Source of the DNA: Sphingobacteriales bacterium
Lineage (GTDB): Bacteria; Bacteroidota; Bacteroidia; Chitinophagales; UBA2359
DNA length: 64,000 bases
Direction: 5' to 3'
NCBI GenBank assembly: GCA_016706405.1
Contig: JADJJT010000002.1
Coordinates: 1,302,001 to 1,366,000 of the forward strand
The notes below the pieces were generated by a model that did no database searches, was not told the origin of the DNA, and was given only the letters and a program-made list of their open reading frames with translations. Position numbers and translations under genes: made by a program. The stretch's first letter is position 1, and each line of letters starts with the position of its first letter. Shown piece by piece: positions 44,467 to 55,165 of this stretch.

Positions 44467-45390
44467 CTAATTGCCTTCAGTTAAGTTTTCTAACCAGGCG
44501 TATTGCATATTGGCGCAAAGCGGCTGGTAATATTCGTATTGCTGGATTGTAGCTTTGGGGTGGTAGAGCAAATATTGCGGCGATTCAACTATCCGGAAAT
44601 TATTTTGGCTGGCAAGTTCTAAAATTTTAGGCCATTCAATATGGTCGTCGGGCCAAACGTGCAGGTCGCCTTCGCGCTCGTAACGAGGGTTTACAAATAG
44701 TTTTTGAAAAATTGTTTTAACAAAGGGCAAGGTAAATAGTTCGCCGCGTGTAATTAAGCCGCGCAGGTGCTCGTAGCGGGTCATTCTTACAATTTGTTGC
44801 CATGCCTGTAAGGTGGGGTCGGGTTGCCAATGTTGTGCTGCGTGTTCGTGGTCAATTAAAACAAAACCTTGTGGCGCACATATATCGAGTAGATTTTTTA
44901 CCGCATTTAAGTAGTTTGGTATATGGTGCAGCACCGAATAAGTTGTTACTAATTGAAACGAATTAGGTGCAAATGGCAAGCGTTCGCCTTGTATGACAAC
45001 GGTTTGCAAACGGGGCAGGTCGTTAAGAGGTGTTTTTTGCCGCAACAAATTTAGCGATGTTTCAGATACATCGGCAGCGGTAACATGGCAGCCCAATGCC
45101 AATAATTTGAGGGTAATATTGCCCGTGCCAGCGCCTACATCGCAAGCATGAACCTGATTGGCCGGCATAGGCAATGCCGTTACCATTTTTTGCAACAACT
45201 GTGTTAGCCGTTCTTGCTCAACGGGGTTGTAAATTTCGGCATGTTTTTGGTCGTACCACTTGGCAACGTGGTTGTGGGCATCAATATTATGTTTAATTTG
45301 CTGTGCCGAGGTGTTTCCCTCAGCAGTAGTACCGGTACTTGCTGAATGGTTAGAGTTAGAGGAGGTAAACGGTGCATTTTGATTTTCCAT
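44467..45390 (-). CDS. Class I SAM-dependent methyltransferase
   Basis: 307 residues. A Ser/Thr/Asn-rich N-terminal stretch (about 1-35) is followed by a methyltransferase domain with motif I in CDVGAGTGNITLKLL, motif II in VTAADVSETSLNLL, and the TYSVLHHIPNYLNAVKNLL block typical of methyltransferases of the type 11/12 group. The C-terminal third (about 200-307) is unlike common ones. Substrate unknown. The reverse-strand -7 element TATTTTTG lies four bases before the ATG, so the mRNA looks leaderless. Confidence 0.85.
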   Translation of the reverse strand: MENQNAPFTSSNSNHSASTGTTAEGNTSAQQIKHNIDAHNHVAKWYDQKHAEIYNPVEQERLTQLLQKMVTALPMPANQVHACDVGAGTGNITLKLLALGCHVTAADVSETSLNLLRQKTPLNDLPRLQTVVIQGERLPFAPNSFQLVTTYSVLHHIPNYLNAVKNLLDICAPQGFVLIDHEHAAQHWQPDPTLQAWQQIVRMTRYEHLRGLITRGELFTLPFVKTIFQKLFVNPRYEREGDLHVWPDDHIEWPKILELASQNNFRIVESPQYLLYHPKATIQQYEYYQPLCANMQYAWLENLTEGN

Positions 45391-45394
45391 GGGG

Positions 45395-45402
45395 CAAAAA
45401 TA
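45395..45402 (-). promoter_or_regulatory. -7 element four bases before methyltransferase ATG
   Basis: On the reverse strand TATTTTTG ends at 45395 and the ATG begins at 45390, leaving four bases. The expected transcript start coincides with the start codon. Confidence 0.5.
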
Positions 45403-45470
45403 CGCCGTTCATTCTATTTTTTATCCGGATAAAAAAGTGCAGTGTAAGTTTTTAGTCGATAAAAGTAGTT

Positions 45471-45845
45471 TTAGTTGTAGTAGTTTAATGTAATGTCATG
45501 GTTTTCAAAACCATAACGTTTAAGGGTTGCATTGGTGTTAAAACTTTGAAACTTAACTACTTGGTTATATTCATTTGTGTGAATAATACCTGTAACTTCG
45601 CAATAGTGGTTGAAAAAAAAGCATTCGGTAATCGTCCATCTGAATGTAACACAAGTAATACTTTTTGCGTTTTCGTCGTTGTGATAATCAGTTTTTACAG
45701 TTAAACTTTCAAAGTTGCCGTTTGTTTGTCGTAGTACATCCAAACCAACATTGTGTAGTTGTTGGTCGCTTGGTTTAAAACCCTTACGGGTTGCCTTGTC
45801 TATAAAAAATAGAAAAAGCAGTAGTGAGAAGATGATTGTAACCAT
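45471..45845 (-). CDS. Small membrane-anchored protein of unknown function
   Basis: 124 residues. One N-terminal hydrophobic segment (MVTIIFSLLLFLFFID) and a soluble part with alternating strands (SITCVTFRWTITECFFFN and NEYNQVVKFQSFNTNATLKR). No family recognised. It lies about 80 bases upstream of the methyltransferase start on the same strand, but that gene has its own promoter. It may be a small lipoprotein-like or inner-membrane protein. Confidence 0.45.
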   Translation of the reverse strand: MVTIIFSLLLFLFFIDKATRKGFKPSDQQLHNVGLDVLRQTNGNFESLTVKTDYHNDENAKSITCVTFRWTITECFFFNHYCEVTGIIHTNEYNQVVKFQSFNTNATLKRYGFENHDITLNYYN

Positions 45846-46207
45846 AAAAATAACACGTAAATTTGGTTAAAAAATAATTTGATATAATATAAGTAAAATT
45901 ATATTTAACACTAATTGAATGGCTACTAATACAATTAAATATAATTAATTAGCCATATCGTATGGTGGTTGGTCGCTGGGAATAATTCATTTTTTAAAAT
46001 TTAGTTTTAAAAAAACGGTGAATAATATTTGTTTTTAATTTAATTATATTGCTAAATTAAGGTAAATTTTTTGTTTTAGGCAAGTTTTCCTTCGTAAAAT
46101 ATTGATTATTGCTTAAAATTTACAAAAAACTGATTAATAGTTTATTATATAACAGACATTGCTACCGAAAAGTTGCCTCATGTAGCCCAACCAAGCTTAT
46201 TTTTTCG
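45846..46207. other. AT-rich intergenic region, one imperfect hairpin
   Basis: No gene is visible. The stretch around 45918-45954 is an imperfect inverted repeat with ends TGGCTA and TAGCCA. It contains no TCCGGA. Confidence 0.35.
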
Positions 46208-46215
46208 TAATTTTG
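46208..46215 (+). promoter_or_regulatory. -7 promoter element of ychF
   Basis: TAATTTTG matches TAnnTTTG, about 37 bases before the ATG at 46253. No TTTG is found at the right distance upstream. Confidence 0.45.
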
Positions 46216-46252
46216 CGCCTCATTTCATAAAAGCAAATAAAATATTATATAT

Positions 46253-47350
46253 ATGGGTCTAAAATGTGGTATTGTAGGGATGCCTAACGTAGGAAAATCA
46301 ACATTATTTAACTGCCTTTCAAACGCGCAAGCCTTGGCGGCAAATTACCCTTTTGCCACCATCGAGCCAAATATAGGCGTAGTAAACGTACCCGACGAGC
46401 GACTTAATGTATTAGAGCGTATTGTAAATCCGCAGCGCGTTGTACCTACCACAGTCGAAATTGTTGATATAGCTGGCTTAGTGGCCGGAGCTAGCAAAGG
46501 CGAAGGGCTTGGCAACCAATTTTTAGGAAATATACGCGATACCGATGCCATTTTGCACGTTATTAGGTGCTTTGACAACGACAATATTGTGCATGTAAAC
46601 GGCTCGGTAAACCCCGTTCGCGACAAAGAAATTATTGACATTGAACTGCAACTTAAAGATTTAGAAAGCGTAGAAAAAAAAATAAACAAACTACAACGTG
46701 CTGCCAATGCCGGCGACAAAGAAGCACACCGCACCGTTGATATTTTAAATATTTACAAGGAGCATTTAGAGCATGGAAAATCGGCAAGAACCGCCCCCGT
46801 TGAAGACAAAGACCGATTTGCCATTGAAGATTTAAACTTGCTGACCGCAAAACCCGTTTTGTACGTCTGTAATGTGGACGAAGATTCGGCTGCATCCGGA
46901 AATGCCTATACCCAAGCCTTGCAAAATGCTATTAAGGACGAAGATGCCGAAGTGCTTATTATTTCGGCAGGCTTAGAAGCCGACATCATGCAGTTAGAAA
47001 GTTACGAAGAGCGTTTAGAGTTTTTGCAAACGATGGGCCTACAAGAACCCGGAATTGTACGCTTAATTGCCTCAAGCTATAAATTGCTAAAATTACTTAC
47101 TTATTTTACTGCCGGAGAAAAAGAAGTACGCGCTTGGACAATTACCCAAGGCACCAAAGCTCCGCAAGCCGCCGGCGTTATTCACAGCGATTTTGAGCGC
47201 GGATTTATTCGTGCCGAGGTAATGCAATACGATGATTTTGTGAAGTATGGCTCGGAAAGTGCCGCCCGCGAGGCCGGCAAACTGCATATTGAAGGAAAGG
47301 AGTATGTAGTAAAAGATGGCGATATTATGCACTTTAGATTTAATGTGTAG
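46253..47350 (+). CDS. ychF: Redox-regulated ATPase YchF
   Basis: 365 residues, the standard length. An Obg-family P-loop NTPase that prefers ATP and binds the ribosome. Marks: GMPNVGKSTLFNCLSNAQA (G1), DIAGLVAGASKGEGLGNQFL (G3 region), VCNVDED in place of the GTPase NKxD, and a C-terminal TGS domain ending with GDIMHFRFNV. It stands alone, with its own -7 element in front. Confidence 0.95.
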   Translation: MGLKCGIVGMPNVGKSTLFNCLSNAQALAANYPFATIEPNIGVVNVPDERLNVLERIVNPQRVVPTTVEIVDIAGLVAGASKGEGLGNQFLGNIRDTDAILHVIRCFDNDNIVHVNGSVNPVRDKEIIDIELQLKDLESVEKKINKLQRAANAGDKEAHRTVDILNIYKEHLEHGKSARTAPVEDKDRFAIEDLNLLTAKPVLYVCNVDEDSAASGNAYTQALQNAIKDEDAEVLIISAGLEADIMQLESYEERLEFLQTMGLQEPGIVRLIASSYKLLKLLTYFTAGEKEVRAWTITQGTKAPQAAGVIHSDFERGFIRAEVMQYDDFVKYGSESAAREAGKLHIEGKEYVVKDGDIMHFRFNV

Positions 47351-47411
47351 AGCAAGTTTATCGGCATGCAACATTCATCCGGATAATGTGGCTAAAATGT
47401 TTAGGCTCTTT

Positions 47412-49118
47412 TTAAGGGGTTTGTTCTAATAGCTTTTGCCTGTTAATTTTTGCATTTGTATAATTGGGTTTCAGTTTTAGCGCTTGGTCGTAATCAGCTA
47501 AGGCGGCGGCTTTATTGCCTTGTGTGTGGTAAATAATGGCACGGTTATTAAAGGCGCGGTAATAGGTTGGGTCAAGGGCAATAGCTTTCGAATAATCGGC
47601 TAAGGCGGCCTCAAATTGTTGTGTTTGGTAATATAAATGCCCGCGACTGTTGTAGGTGGCTGCGCTTTGTGGGTTAAGCGAAATTGCTTGGTTGAAATCG
47701 GGCAGGGCCTGGTCGAATTTTTTGGCATTTAGCAATACCTGCCCCCGCCCCGCATAGCCCAAATAATGTTTGGGTTGGGCTTTAATGGCTGCCTCATAAT
47801 CGGCTAAGGCACGGTCAAATTTGCCAGCTTCGTAAAAAACCTCGCCGCGTTTGTTATAAGCCAAAAAATGCCCTTGCGGATATAAGTCAATGGCGTGCGT
47901 CCAAAGCAATTCGCTGTTTTGCCAACGTTGAGTGGCTTCGACAGTTAGCCATCCGGAGACAAAAAACCACAAACCAAGGAGCGCGGTAACAAGTTTAGGC
48001 CAGCGGTTTGCAGCGGCTCGTTGCGCTTGTGATTTATCGCTAAATAGCCACCAAGCCAAACCCAAACCTAAGCCAATTGCGCTTAAATAAGTGTATCTGT
48101 CGGCCATAATGGCGTTGCCCACCTGCCAAACAGGTAGTACCAGCAAAAATCCGGCAATATAAATACCCAAAGCCAACCGAATCCAAACATTTTTGTACGC
48201 CCAATATAAGAATAGGCCAAATACAAGAACTGCTACTGGTATAGCGGCATAATAATAAAATGGCAAATTAGTTTGGGCATCAAACACAGGATAAGGGTGT
48301 AGGGCTGCCGTTTTAAACGGTATTAACATATTAACACCATATTGCAATAAAGCGTAACAGGTAAAACTAATTTTTTGCACTGCGCTAAACTGCCCCCAGT
48401 TTCCAATGGCTTGCCCGGCCTGAATTTGCCAGGTAATAACACCAAACAAAACAGCCAAACCTACAAAAGGCAATTTTTCAATCAAGGCGCGCCCTTTAAG
48501 TATGGGGCAGCGCGGCGTAAGGTACTCGAGCAAAGGCAGTATTAGCGGAAAAACAATGGCTGCTGGCTTACTCATTAAAGCCGCTACAAAAAATAACAGC
48601 GTATAAATATAATATTTTCGATGGTTTGAGCCGATGTATTGCCACCACGTCAATAATCCGGATAAAAAGAAGGCCATATACAAAACATCTTTGCGCCCTG
48701 TAGCCCACGCCACCGACTCGGCACGTAAGGGCGAAATGGCAAAAAATAAAGCTACAAATACGGCCATTTTCAAATTATTAGCGGTAATTTTTTTAACCAA
48801 AATATATACTAAAACTGTGTTTAATAAATGCAAAATCAAATTTACAAAATGGTAACCAAAAGGATTTAAACCGTTTAGTTTATAATTTACAACCCACGAA
48901 ATAGCAGTTAGCGGCATATAATTATCAACAAATGGTTGGGTAAAAAACGCAGTTATGGGGGCAGTTAATTTGGCAATATTATTAAGTAGGTAGCGGTCAT
49001 CATCCCAGTTTACAAAATTGGCGTTGGTTAAACTGGGGTAAAAGCAAATAGCGGTAATACAAACAATTAGGAAAGGTAAAAGCCAGTGAAATTGCTTTGA
49101 TATTTTTTTGTCTGACAT
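47412..49118 (-). CDS. TMTC-like membrane protein with TPR repeats
   Basis: 568 residues. About ten hydrophobic segments (about 12-400) begin with a conserved NWDDDRYLLNN and DNYMPLTAISWVVNY-type segment and HLLNTVLVYILVKKI, as in O-mannosyltransferase-like proteins of the TMTC family. A C-terminal part (about 410-568) holds about four TPR repeats, for example HFLAYNKRGEVFYEAGKFDR and ATYNSRGHLYYQTQQF. The animal counterparts O-mannosylate proteins; the bacterial function is not known and the predicted glycosyl donor is unproved. It is a single gene on the minus strand. Confidence 0.75.
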   Translation of the reverse strand: MSDKKISKQFHWLLPFLIVCITAICFYPSLTNANFVNWDDDRYLLNNIAKLTAPITAFFTQPFVDNYMPLTAISWVVNYKLNGLNPFGYHFVNLILHLLNTVLVYILVKKITANNLKMAVFVALFFAISPLRAESVAWATGRKDVLYMAFFLSGLLTWWQYIGSNHRKYYIYTLLFFVAALMSKPAAIVFPLILPLLEYLTPRCPILKGRALIEKLPFVGLAVLFGVITWQIQAGQAIGNWGQFSAVQKISFTCYALLQYGVNMLIPFKTAALHPYPVFDAQTNLPFYYYAAIPVAVLVFGLFLYWAYKNVWIRLALGIYIAGFLLVLPVWQVGNAIMADRYTYLSAIGLGLGLAWWLFSDKSQAQRAAANRWPKLVTALLGLWFFVSGWLTVEATQRWQNSELLWTHAIDLYPQGHFLAYNKRGEVFYEAGKFDRALADYEAAIKAQPKHYLGYAGRGQVLLNAKKFDQALPDFNQAISLNPQSAATYNSRGHLYYQTQQFEAALADYSKAIALDPTYYRAFNNRAIIYHTQGNKAAALADYDQALKLKPNYTNAKINRQKLLEQTP

Positions 49119-49271
49119 ATCTGCTGCTGTAATTTGAACTTAGATGAGGTAATTTTAAACCGATGGATGCCTTTGCCCAGTCTTTTTATCCGGAAGAAAA
49201 AAAAACATCCGGAAAATTTGGCAAATTTAGGGTAGTTTTACGGCATCTAAATCTATTAATGTCTGTTTATT

Positions 49272-50231
49272 ATGCGTTTTTTAGTTTTTATCAGTATTTT
49301 ATTGACTTGTTTGATGCCGCTTGTTTATGGGCAAGGCTATTATTTACCCCGCGAATTGCCAAATAGTTCGTTTTATGCCAATAATTTGCTAATGACAAAT
49401 CCGGCGATTGCCGGCGAAACCGATATGCCTAAATTGGGCTTGGCTGCACAATATGGCTGGAATAAGGCCGCCGCCGACACCTCGGCGCCTTTGCAAATTG
49501 TTGGCTACTGGCATGGCCCCGCTACGTCTATTAAGTCGGGGTTTGGATTGCAGGCCAATTTTGTGAATTTTAACAATGACGACAAAGATAAAATTTTGAT
49601 GCTTACGGGCATGTATAATTACCAACAATTTTTGGGCGGTTCAGAAGCATCGTACCTTCGGTTTGGGGTTGGCGTGGGGTTTATTAGGTTTTCAACCAAC
49701 GATAACGGCTTGTTTGGAACGGGCGGAACAGGCGGCACTGTAATAGTACCGCTTATTGAGTCGAAATTTAAACCTAAATTAGATTTTGGTTTTTTGCTGC
49801 GTTTGGGTCAAGCCTCATTGGGTGCTTCGTTTGTAAATACAAATCAACCCGATTATCAATTTTACCAGCCCGGTATTTCGTTTAGGTTTATGCGGGTAAT
49901 GGGTGTAAATGCCCACTACAATTGGTTGGTGCAAAAACGCTGGATGCTAAAGCCGTTTATACAGCTTAAGCAAGTGCTTGCCTCTAAGTCATTTAGTGTA
50001 ACGTATAAACCAAATTTACAATATGGCCTCCAAACAATATTTGACGAAAAATTTATGTTTAGTGCTTGTGGCTATTTAAATGAATATGCCGCTAAATATG
50101 GTTTGGCAGTCGGAGTTAAAGTGGGTGGCAACAACTGGCTGAGTTTAACCTATAACGGCAAAAAAGGCACAGGTTATAATTTTAATATGGCCGGACTTAG
50201 TTATACGGTTAATTTTGACTTGGAAGATTAA
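49272..50231 (+). CDS. PorP/SprF family T9SS membrane protein
   Basis: 319 residues. Signal peptide MRFLVFISILLTCLMPLVYG. The body begins LPNSSFYANNLLMTNPAIAG, the PorP/SprF start motif, and continues with many amphipathic strands (LRFGVGVGFIRFSTND, LDFGFLLRLGQASLGASFVN) up to YTVNFDLED, as in outer-membrane beta-barrels. SprF-type proteins work with the type IX secretion system and often sit beside the gene of a huge SprB-like cargo. None is adjacent here; the giant gene at 60071 is the nearest such cargo. Confidence 0.85.
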   Translation: MRFLVFISILLTCLMPLVYGQGYYLPRELPNSSFYANNLLMTNPAIAGETDMPKLGLAAQYGWNKAAADTSAPLQIVGYWHGPATSIKSGFGLQANFVNFNNDDKDKILMLTGMYNYQQFLGGSEASYLRFGVGVGFIRFSTNDNGLFGTGGTGGTVIVPLIESKFKPKLDFGFLLRLGQASLGASFVNTNQPDYQFYQPGISFRFMRVMGVNAHYNWLVQKRWMLKPFIQLKQVLASKSFSVTYKPNLQYGLQTIFDEKFMFSACGYLNEYAAKYGLAVGVKVGGNNWLSLTYNGKKGTGYNFNMAGLSYTVNFDLED

Positions 50232-50456
50232 TTGATGCATATTAGTTGGCTTAACTTTAATCCGGAAACAACCGATATTGATGGTAATTCATCTTGTCTA
50301 ACAGTATTTGCCCCGCTAAAACACAACTTTTAGCACTTTATCCTCGTTAATTAACAGGTCGGAAATTTTTTTTACCCCTGATACATCCAACTAAGCCTTT
50401 ATTTTTACCTCTACCAAATTAATTCAGGCCAATATTACTTGTAATTTTTATTAAAA

Positions 50457-53400
50457 ATGCTGAAACACCTTTCACCGCGCGTTAATTTTCACACTTATAT
50501 TCGCTTGTTTTTGTTGTTCCTTGCTTTGAGCAATGGTATCCGGACAATTAATGCCTTCGCACAAGGATTTAACACCGATTTTGGGCAAAACAGAGTACAA
50601 TATCACCAGTTTATTTGGACAAGTTATGAGTCGCCAAATTTTACTACCTATTTTTACCAGGGAGGGCAAAATTTAGGCCGGTTTGTGGTATTTATGGCCG
50701 AACAAAATTTAGCAGAATTAGAGTCGAAATTAGAGTTTAAAAACAATAACCGGATTGATATTATGGTGTACCACAATATTAGCGATTTGCGCCAAACCAA
50801 TATTGGCCTTACTGCTTGGCAAACTAATCCGGGGGGCATTACCAAAACCATAGGTAATAAAGTATTTATTTATTTTAATGGCAACTACAGCGACCTTCAG
50901 CGGCAGGTTCGCGAGGGCATTGCCGGTATTTTATTGGCCAAAATGATGCACGGCGGCAATATTCAAGAGGTATTACAAAACGCGGTACTGCTAAATTTGC
51001 CCGATTGGTTTATAAACGGCCTCACCTCGTATTTGGGGCAACCCTGGAGCGCACAACACGATGACCAATTGCGCAACCTTATTGAACGCAAACGCTTTGA
51101 CCATTTTAATCAGTTAGAAGGCGAAGAGGCTACTTTTGCCGGCCACGCACTTTGGCATTATATTGCCCAATTGCACGGCCAGCCCGCCATACCTAATTTG
51201 CTGTATATTACCCGCGTAAACCGCAGTTTAGAAAGCGGATTTATGTTTGTTTTGGGCAATGATTTAAAAGGAACTTTGGTCGATTTTTTAGAATATTACC
51301 AACAACGATACCTTGCCGAACGCAATAATTTGTTACTTCCGGATGATAGCCTTAAACTTTACACTTCAAAAAAACGAGCACAAAAATTACATATAGATTA
51401 CTATAATTTAAAAGTTAGTCCCGATGGCCGTTATATGGCGTGGGCAACCAGCGAATATGGCCGGCAAAAAGTTAAACTTTTTGATACCCAAACAAAAGAA
51501 ACCAAAATAATACTGCGCAATGGCTACCGCGCCCCCAACCAACCTAACGACGATGTTTACCCCCTGCTAACCTGGGATAATAAAAGTAAATTTTTGGGCG
51601 TTGTTTACGACCGCCGCGACCAAACACGCCTTTTAGTGTATAATGCCGAAACGCACGAGCGACAAAGCGACGAAATTGTCAAGTTTCAACAAATATACAG
51701 CATAGATTTTACAAACGACCCCCGAAATATGGTAATTACTGCCATGCGCAACGGGCAGGTAGATTTGTACTTGTTTAATATACCAACAGCCGGAACGGTG
51801 CAGCTAACAGACGATTATTATACCGATTTAGATGCTAATTATATTGCCCTCAAAGACCGGACTGGTATTTTATTTATATCGAACCGGCCTACCGATACCT
51901 TAAGCGCTGCCAAACCCGATACCTTGTTGCCAGTTGGTAATCATAATGTATTTTTATACACGCTCGAGGGTAAAAACGATGGTAATGCTTTGGCACAATG
52001 TACTTTTACACCTTTAGCCGCCGAAACAACTCCCCAACAAATAGATAGCACCCACGTAGGATGGATGAGCGACCAAAATGGCATCAATAATTTATACGTT
52101 GCCGAATTTGACAGTATCCTCGCTCGTACCGATAAATGGGTAAAATTTAAAGACTCGTTAGTGGTAAATCCGGCTTACCCGTTAGACACATTTGTTAAAA
52201 GCGGTTTAATTGATACCATAACCTTTAAACCAATTTACAAAACAGTAGCCAAAATAAAGACAGCAACTAATTTACCACAAGGTCCCATTTCAAGCGATGC
52301 TGCCGTTAAAGCAGCACAATGGTTTAGCTTACAAAACTACCAAGGCCGATACCATTTTTACCAGCAACCAATTCCGGATTTAATAACTGCGCGGCCAAGT
52401 TTGCAAAATACGGTCCATCGCAGCCAAACCGAAAATCTGGCTAAAGTCAAAAAAATAAATCAAACTCTACCACCACAGCCAAACAACCAACCTACACCAG
52501 CACTGCCATCAAACTCAAGCAACACAAAACCCAATTCAGAGCCCGAATTAATAAACAAAACAGACTTAAAAACAGATACCTTAGATAAATCCGAAGAAAA
52601 TTATTTTTTTCAAAGCGAATTTGAAACAGAAAAAATAAATTTAACCCCTCCTCAGGAAACGGCAGCAATACAACAGAAAGCGCTGCAAACAATGTACTTC
52701 GTACAGCACCTCGCGTGCCCACTTTATTTGACCAACCAAACCGAACCTTTAAACGCACAAATATTAGGGTTTACAAACCACAATTTTACGTTGATGAGGT
52801 TGTTTCGCAGGTTGATAATGCCATTTTGTTTACCCCCTACGAAAGTTATAGCTTAACGGGTGGTTTTTTTAATCAGCCCGATTTAGGCGGCACCATTAAA
52901 ATTGGGGCTAAAGATTTATTAGAAGATTACCATTTTATGGGCGGGTTTAGGCTTCCTGTTGATTTTAAAAGTTCGGAGTATTTTGCTCAATTTCAGAACC
53001 TGAAAAAACGTTGGGATAAAAAATTATTATTTTACCGCAAAACCCAACGCAATCCATACATGGTAGGTTTGCCCGGATTTCCGGTATTTGCCATTGAAGG
53101 TAAAAACATCACGCATTATGCACAATCAAGTTTTAATTACCCGTTCGATGCCGCACAAAGCCTGCGCTTACACGGCGGCATTAGAAATGACAAATTGCGC
53201 ATTTTAGTAACCGACTCGCTGTCAAACAAACTGCCCTCACAATTAGATGAAAACTGGTTGTTTGCCAAAGCCGAGTATATTTTCGATAATACAAGTCCCG
53301 TAACTTTAAATATTATTAAAGGTTTGCGCGCAAAGGCATACGTAGAGTTTCATAAGCCGTTTGAAGGCACTATTGACGAGGAACGGGTAAAAATGAAATT

Positions 53401-54061
53401 TAACAATACCGGATGGTTAGGCGTAATAGGTGTGGATGCAAGGCATTACCAGCGCGTAAGCCGGCAAATTACATGGGCAAATAGGTTTGCCAGCGCCGTA
53501 TCGGTGGGCAATAAAAGGCTGTTGTATCGCTTAGGCGGCGTTGAAAACTGGCTCGCGTTTGATCCGCAGAAAAAATACGAATTTTCGACTATAGAAGATA
53601 CAAGATACACGTATGCTTTTCAGTCGTATGTTACCCAACTGCGCGGTTTTAAGCAAAACATCCGGAATGGAACAAGCTATGCCCTATTAAACAGCGAGTT
53701 GCGTATTCCGTTGTTTTTGTATTTAGCGCGAAACCCGTTGCGCTCTGAGTTTTTACGGTCGTTTCAAATTGTAGGTTTTGCCGATTTTGGCGCTGCCTGG
53801 ACGGGCATCTCGCCGTTTAACGATGACAACCGCTATACCGTTGTTACCGTTGACCAAGGCGGTATTACTCCGCCCGAAGAAGCAACCGGCCCCGTTATTG
53901 CTACCGTAAAATATTACCGAAACCCTGTTGTTATGGGTTATGGTTATGGGTTGCGAAGCAAAATATTGGGCTATTTTGTGAAATTCGATGTGGCATGGGG
54001 TATTGATACGGGCAGCCGAACACAACGCTGTATTTATTTATCGCTGGGCAACGATTTTTAG
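50457..54061 (+). CDS. TolB-like/outer-membrane barrel protein, split by a one-base frameshift
   Basis: Two overlapping frames (50457-52856 and 52625-54061) together make about 1201 codons. The first gives a signal sequence, a region related to peptidase-MA-like domains (YESPNFTTYFYQGGQNLGRF at about 57-76) and a propeller-like TolB region (about 310-560) with DGRYMAWATSEYGRQKVKLF. The second gives a C-terminal beta-barrel like that of BamA (FQIVGFADFGAAWTG, then GYGYGLRSKILGYFVKFDVA and a final Phe). The frames meet between 52625 and about 52690, most likely at a run of six A (52630-52635), where a seventh A would join them. It would be an outer-membrane protein with a periplasmic or surface propeller; role unknown. 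Confidence 0.72.
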
Positions 54062-54172
54062 CACACAACTACAAGGATAATATTGTACACTTGCAAAGAA
54101 GTGAGCGCGATTTATTTCATCCGGAAAAATTTTGATACACCCAAAGCAAGCATCCGGAAGAAATAATATGTT

Positions 54173-55165
54173 TTACTTTGCTTTTTTGCTCTTTCTATTT
54201 TTTCTTTTTTTAGCCTTTTTCTCTTTTTTAGCGGGTTTCGATTTTTCGCGGTAAACGGGTGCTTCTGACAATACTTCGGTAAAAATTATAGATTGATATT
54301 TCCAAACCCCGTCTTTGGGGTCAAGTTTAACACCGTGGTAAGTACCGTCGGGCACTAAGGCAAACCCATTGCCCGAACTGGGCGGGTCGCCGGCTTCGGT
54401 GGTTAAAAAGTCGTACAATATCATGTCTTTATCTTTATTGAAGCTAAGGTTTACAATGGCACCCTCTTTAAATTCGAGGATAAGCCGGTTGCGCATGACT
54501 AACTCGTTTGAAAAATTAGGGATATTAAAAATTGGTGCGCCAAAACTTGGTTTCCCGTTGTTAAAATAAAGCACATCGCCAATTTTTTTGTCGCTGCGGG
54601 TATTGTTGCCATCCCAGCCAAACAAAATATAATAATTTGTATTGTTGTAGGTATATTGGTGGATGCCGTAATAGATGCAGCCATACCATTTTTCGTTGTC
54701 TGTAATTTGCACCTCGGGCGAGCTCATTTCGGCACTGCCATCAATAAGCGGCAGTAGTTCTAATTTTTCGGTATTGTTTTTTTGAATTGCCCCAAAATAG
54801 CGGTAAGTAAAATTAACGTTATCAAGCACTACCATCCACGTAAAAATCCGGAAACTGTGGTCGGGGGCTTCAACTATAGACATATTTTTAAGCGAATCAA
54901 ATTTATATAAAAACGATTGAGGTGTTTTTAGTCCGGCAACTAATTTTGGTATAAACTCGGTGTTGGCAATTAACCGCATTTCGGTGGTACTATCTTTGCG
55001 CATACGCTCCATAATGGGCATTAAAGCCATTTCGGTTTCGTAAAGAGCTGCCTTATTTGCAGGGTCAATAGTTTGGGGTGGGGTAGGGGTGGCAGTATTT
55101 TGCGCCTCGGTTGCAAATTGGCTCAATAAGAGCGCAAGAAACAATAATACAAGCTGTTTTCTCAT
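54173..55165 (-). CDS. Secreted protein of unknown function with basic tail
   Basis: 330 residues. Signal peptide MRKQLVLLFLALLLSQFATE. The central part (about 30-300) has beta-rich segments such as FRIFTWMVVLDNVNFTYRYF, WYGCIYYGIHQYTYNNTNYY and GDVLYFNNGKPSFGAP, and no family is recognised. The last 20 residues are mostly Lys and Arg. The gene faces the TolB/barrel gene on the opposite strand. A surface or periplasmic location is likely. Confidence 0.6.
   Translation of the reverse strand: MRKQLVLLFLALLLSQFATEAQNTATPTPPQTIDPANKAALYETEMALMPIMERMRKDSTTEMRLIANTEFIPKLVAGLKTPQSFLYKFDSLKNMSIVEAPDHSFRIFTWMVVLDNVNFTYRYFGAIQKNNTEKLELLPLIDGSAEMSSPEVQITDNEKWYGCIYYGIHQYTYNNTNYYILFGWDGNNTRSDKKIGDVLYFNNGKPSFGAPIFNIPNFSNELVMRNRLILEFKEGAIVNLSFNKDKDMILYDFLTTEAGDPPSSGNGFALVPDGTYHGVKLDPKDGVWKYQSIIFTEVLSEAPVYREKSKPAKKEKKAKKRKNRKSKKAK

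Noticed and set aside
49163..49366. 67-codon forward frame over the PorP/SprF start
   Set aside because: The PorP/SprF gene in the other frame has a proper signal peptide and family motifs.
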